Assembly (NCBI GenBank): GCA_017540915.1
Contig: JAFYAD010000220.1
Location: 1 to 16,481, forward strand
Reading direction: 5' to 3'
Length of the DNA: 16,481 bases
Source: Lachnospiraceae bacterium
GTDB taxonomy: Bacteria > Bacillota_A > Clostridia > Lachnospirales > Lachnospiraceae
In this document: positions 14,564 to 16,481 of the stretch, piece after piece
Numbering within the stretch: position 1 is the first letter of the stretch
How the letters are laid out: each line of letters starts with the position of its first letter
Notes under the pieces: generated by a model
The model's input: the letters and a program-made list of their open reading frames with translations, nothing else
The model's database searches: none
Told to the model about the DNA's origin: nothing
Translations under genes and position numbers: made by a program

Positions 14564-15502
14564 ATGGAAAAAGAAAAGTTTCTTACATGGATCGAAAACA
14601 CTAAGACAAGCTGTACGCTTTGTCCCAGAAAATGCGCCGCCGGACGCACCCTGCACAGATACGGGTACTGCAGGATGTCAGATGAGATCATAGTATCCAG
14701 AGCTGCATTACATATGTGGGAAGAGCCCTGTATTTCCGGCACTGCCGGTTCCGGCACAGTGTTTTTTTCCGGATGTAATATGGGCTGTGTATACTGCCAA
14801 AACTACAGGATCTCACGCGGATCCGCAACCGGAGACGTACCCGGTCGAAAAGTCCCGCTCCGTGAACTGGCTGATATTTTCCTGATGCTGCAGGACAAAG
14901 GCGCTGCAAATATCAACCTTGTCACTCCTACTCATTACAGCCCGTGGATAGCCTATGCGTTATGCCTTGCAAAAGAGCAGGGTCTGAAGCTGCCGGTAGT
15001 ATACAATACAGGCGGCTATGACAGTGTCGAGAGCCTTAAGATGTTGGAAGGTCTGGTGGATATTTATCTTCCGGATTACAAATACAACTCGCCCGACCGG
15101 GCAAAACGATATTCGAATGCTCCGGATTATCCGGATGTGGTAAAACAGGCCTTGACAGAAATGTATCGTCAGGTAGGAGAGGTCTGTTTTGATAAAGAAA
15201 CCGGCATGTTGAAAAAGGGTATGATCGTGCGTCATCTGGTGCTTCCCGACACCAACAGGGACACCAAACAGATCCTGCGTTACCTTCATGAGCAATATGG
15301 AAATTCCATATATGTCAGCCTCATGCATCAGTACACACCTGTTTACGGACAGTTAGAGAATTTTAGTGAATTACGCGAAAGAGTAAGCGACGCTCAGTAT
15401 GAACGCTGCGTAAGTTTTGCGCAACGCATAGGAATGGAAAATGTCTATATTCAGGACAGCTCGTCAGCGACAGAAGAGTTCATACCTGATTTTGGAGGAT
15501 GA
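14564..15502 (+). CDS. PflX-type (COG1313-like) radical SAM protein
   Basis: A 312-aa protein. The N-terminal cysteine cluster C17-x2-C20-x3-C24 ... C36 (CTLCPRKC, GYC) precedes the typical block 'ISGTAGSGTVFFSGC' and the radical SAM CX3CX2C motif C71-C75-C78 (CNMGCVYCQNY), which binds a [4Fe-4S] cluster and S-adenosylmethionine. NTGGYDS, DIYLPDYKY and RHLVLPD are further family blocks. Proteins of this group are often labelled pyruvate formate-lyase activating enzyme-like, but true substrates are mostly unknown and no glycyl radical enzyme lies in the window. It is cytoplasmic. The start at 14564 has only a weak GGA upstream; no better start precedes C17. It sits 27 bp after the eroded HD-GYP gene and 3 bp before the GGDEF-like gene, so it is co-transcribed with signalling genes, which is unusual. 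It may be a passenger gene or modify a partner in this system. Confidence 0.9.
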   Translation: MEKEKFLTWIENTKTSCTLCPRKCAAGRTLHRYGYCRMSDEIIVSRAALHMWEEPCISGTAGSGTVFFSGCNMGCVYCQNYRISRGSATGDVPGRKVPLRELADIFLMLQDKGAANINLVTPTHYSPWIAYALCLAKEQGLKLPVVYNTGGYDSVESLKMLEGLVDIYLPDYKYNSPDRAKRYSNAPDYPDVVKQALTEMYRQVGEVCFDKETGMLKKGMIVRHLVLPDTNRDTKQILRYLHEQYGNSIYVSLMHQYTPVYGQLENFSELRERVSDAQYERCVSFAQRIGMENVYIQDSSSATEEFIPDFGG

Positions 15503-15505
15503 CCA

Positions 15506-16481
15506 ATGCTTTATAACATTGATTTCGATATCACAGCGATCATAATATCGCTGTTTATAATATTTTACATATTTGCAAAAAAAGGCTTGAAGACAATGTC
15601 AAACCGTGTGTTTTTGATATTGATCCTCTCAAATCTCGCTGCATCGATAGCTGATATATGTTCTGCGGTTATGGCGGCATTTCCGGGGACTCCCTTATGG
15701 AAGTTGGATATCGCAAACGTTTTGTACATAGGTCTTCACAATACCATGACTCCCTTTATGTTCGTTTATATTCTGTGTCTGCTGGGAGAATATACGCGGA
15801 TGAGCAATGCCAAAAGAGTGGCTTTGATGATCCCTCTTTTCGTGGATTACCTCCTGCTGATACTGAATTTCTTTTTCCGTTTCGTATACTATTTTGACGA
15901 AAACGGTGTCTATCAACACGGCCCCATGTTTTCCGTATTGTATCTTGTGGCATTCGGTTATATGTTCGCCTGTCTTTTCCTGCTGATATACAGGCGCAGG
16001 AACATCACGAATATGAAACGATATTCCCTGGTGTTCATCATAGCTGCCACAGTGGTTGCTCTTTTGATACAGATGTATCTGCCTTATATTCTGCTTGAAT
16101 TGTTTGCCCAGTCTCTCGGATTTCTGGGAATACTGCTGTCCATCGAAAATGAGGACGATATCATCAATCAGATCACAAAGGTCTACAACAGATATGCTTT
16201 TCTGGAGATGACTCCGGAGAAGATCGGCAAAGCAGACTGTGCGTTCATCGTGGTAAAGCTTCAGGATCTGTCTTATTACAATACCACCATCGGAGTTACC
16301 AGAACAAATGAATACCTTCGCCTGATCGCATCCCGGCTGTCCAAACTCGACCGGAGATTCTCATGCTTCGATCTGGGAGGCGGACGTTTTGTGTTGATCG
16401 GCAGCGGTGTATATGCCGGAGAACGGGAAAAATTCAAAGAAGAGACCTATAATATGTTCAAAAATCCCTGGGAGCACAAAG
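15506..16481 (+). CDS. 7TM sensor with eroded GGDEF domain, 3' end outside window
   Basis: The frame is open to the right edge: 325 codons are visible with no stop. GGAGG (15494-15498) lies 7 nt before ATG 15506, and the upstream stop is 3 bp away. Residues ~1-215 form about seven membrane helices with the loop motif YYFDENGVYQHG (128-139), matching the sensor of the eroded HD-GYP protein at almost the same position. From ~220 a GGDEF-type domain begins: ITKVYNRYAFLE (family LTGLYNRRAFLE), FIVVKLQDLSYYNTTIG (family DIDxFKxINDxxG), and LIASRLSK. The signature is LGGGRF (290-295) instead of GGDEF, so the active-site Asp/Glu pair is lost and cyclase activity is unlikely. Proteins with such eroded GGDEF domains often continue into an EAL domain, which would lie beyond the window (inference). 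It could act as a c-di-GMP or GTP receptor, or as a phosphodiesterase if an EAL domain follows. Confidence 0.85.
   Translation, partial: MLYNIDFDITAIIISLFIIFYIFAKKGLKTMSNRVFLILILSNLAASIADICSAVMAAFPGTPLWKLDIANVLYIGLHNTMTPFMFVYILCLLGEYTRMSNAKRVALMIPLFVDYLLLILNFFFRFVYYFDENGVYQHGPMFSVLYLVAFGYMFACLFLLIYRRRNITNMKRYSLVFIIAATVVALLIQMYLPYILLELFAQSLGFLGILLSIENEDDIINQITKVYNRYAFLEMTPEKIGKADCAFIVVKLQDLSYYNTTIGVTRTNEYLRLIASRLSKLDRRFSCFDLGGGRFVLIGSGVYAGEREKFKEETYNMFKNPWEHK

Noticed and set aside
14740..14768. Terminator-like hairpin CACTGCCGG / CCGGCACAGTG followed by seven T inside the radical SAM gene
   Set aside because: It has a two-base bulge and a very short loop, and it encodes the conserved GTAGSGTVFF block of the family, so the pattern is likely a coding by-product; an intragenic terminator would need transcript-end data.

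Overview
The window looks like a chromosomal segment of an anaerobic Firmicute, most likely a gut or rumen Lachnospiraceae (genus not determinable; inference). Reasons: about mid-40s to 50% GC, AGGAGG-type ribosome sites, a GH5_4-like secreted glycanase, 'SHDIRTP'-type hybrid kinases, and several membrane c-di-GMP-type proteins side by side. All nine genes are on the + strand, packed tightly, and there is no gene-free stretch over 100 bp. I see no tRNA, rRNA, IS element or CRISPR.

Region 1 (1-4734) is a glycan / exopolysaccharide block. It holds the 3' part of a GH5 glycanase with an unrecognised C-terminal beta-rich domain, then a large polyprenyl-phosphate sugar-1-phosphate transferase, a small PglC-like sugar transferase with an Asn in place of the catalytic Asp, and a CapD/WbpM-type nucleotide-sugar 4,6-dehydratase. 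A perfect rho-independent terminator (4701-4734) closes this block.

Region 2 (4716-5905) is glf, UDP-galactopyranose mutase. It appears to have its own strong sigma-A promoter, whose -35 box lies inside the terminator hairpin of the previous unit.

Region 3 (5969-16481) is a five-gene, probably co-transcribed signalling block with gaps of 3-34 bp. It contains: a membrane HD-GYP c-di-GMP phosphodiesterase with an ECF-S-like membrane domain and a Cache-like sensor, with all canonical metal residues present; a 1336-aa hybrid histidine kinase with 14 propeller blades, Y_Y_Y, HisKA/HATPase, REC and Hpt but no DNA-binding output; a 7TM protein with a strongly eroded HD-GYP domain and a tandem-duplicated C-terminal domain I do not recognise; a PflX-type radical SAM protein; and the 5' part of a 7TM protein with an eroded GGDEF domain (GGGRF). 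The two eroded proteins share the same 7TM sensor.

My reading (inference): the window joins synthesis of a Galf-containing cell-surface or secreted polysaccharide to an envelope-sensing c-di-GMP circuit. That circuit has one probable catalytic phosphodiesterase, two proteins that look like receptors or regulators rather than enzymes, and a carbohydrate-type propeller phosphorelay. The most novel items are the duplicated C-terminal domain on the eroded HD-GYP protein and the shared 7TM sensor module.
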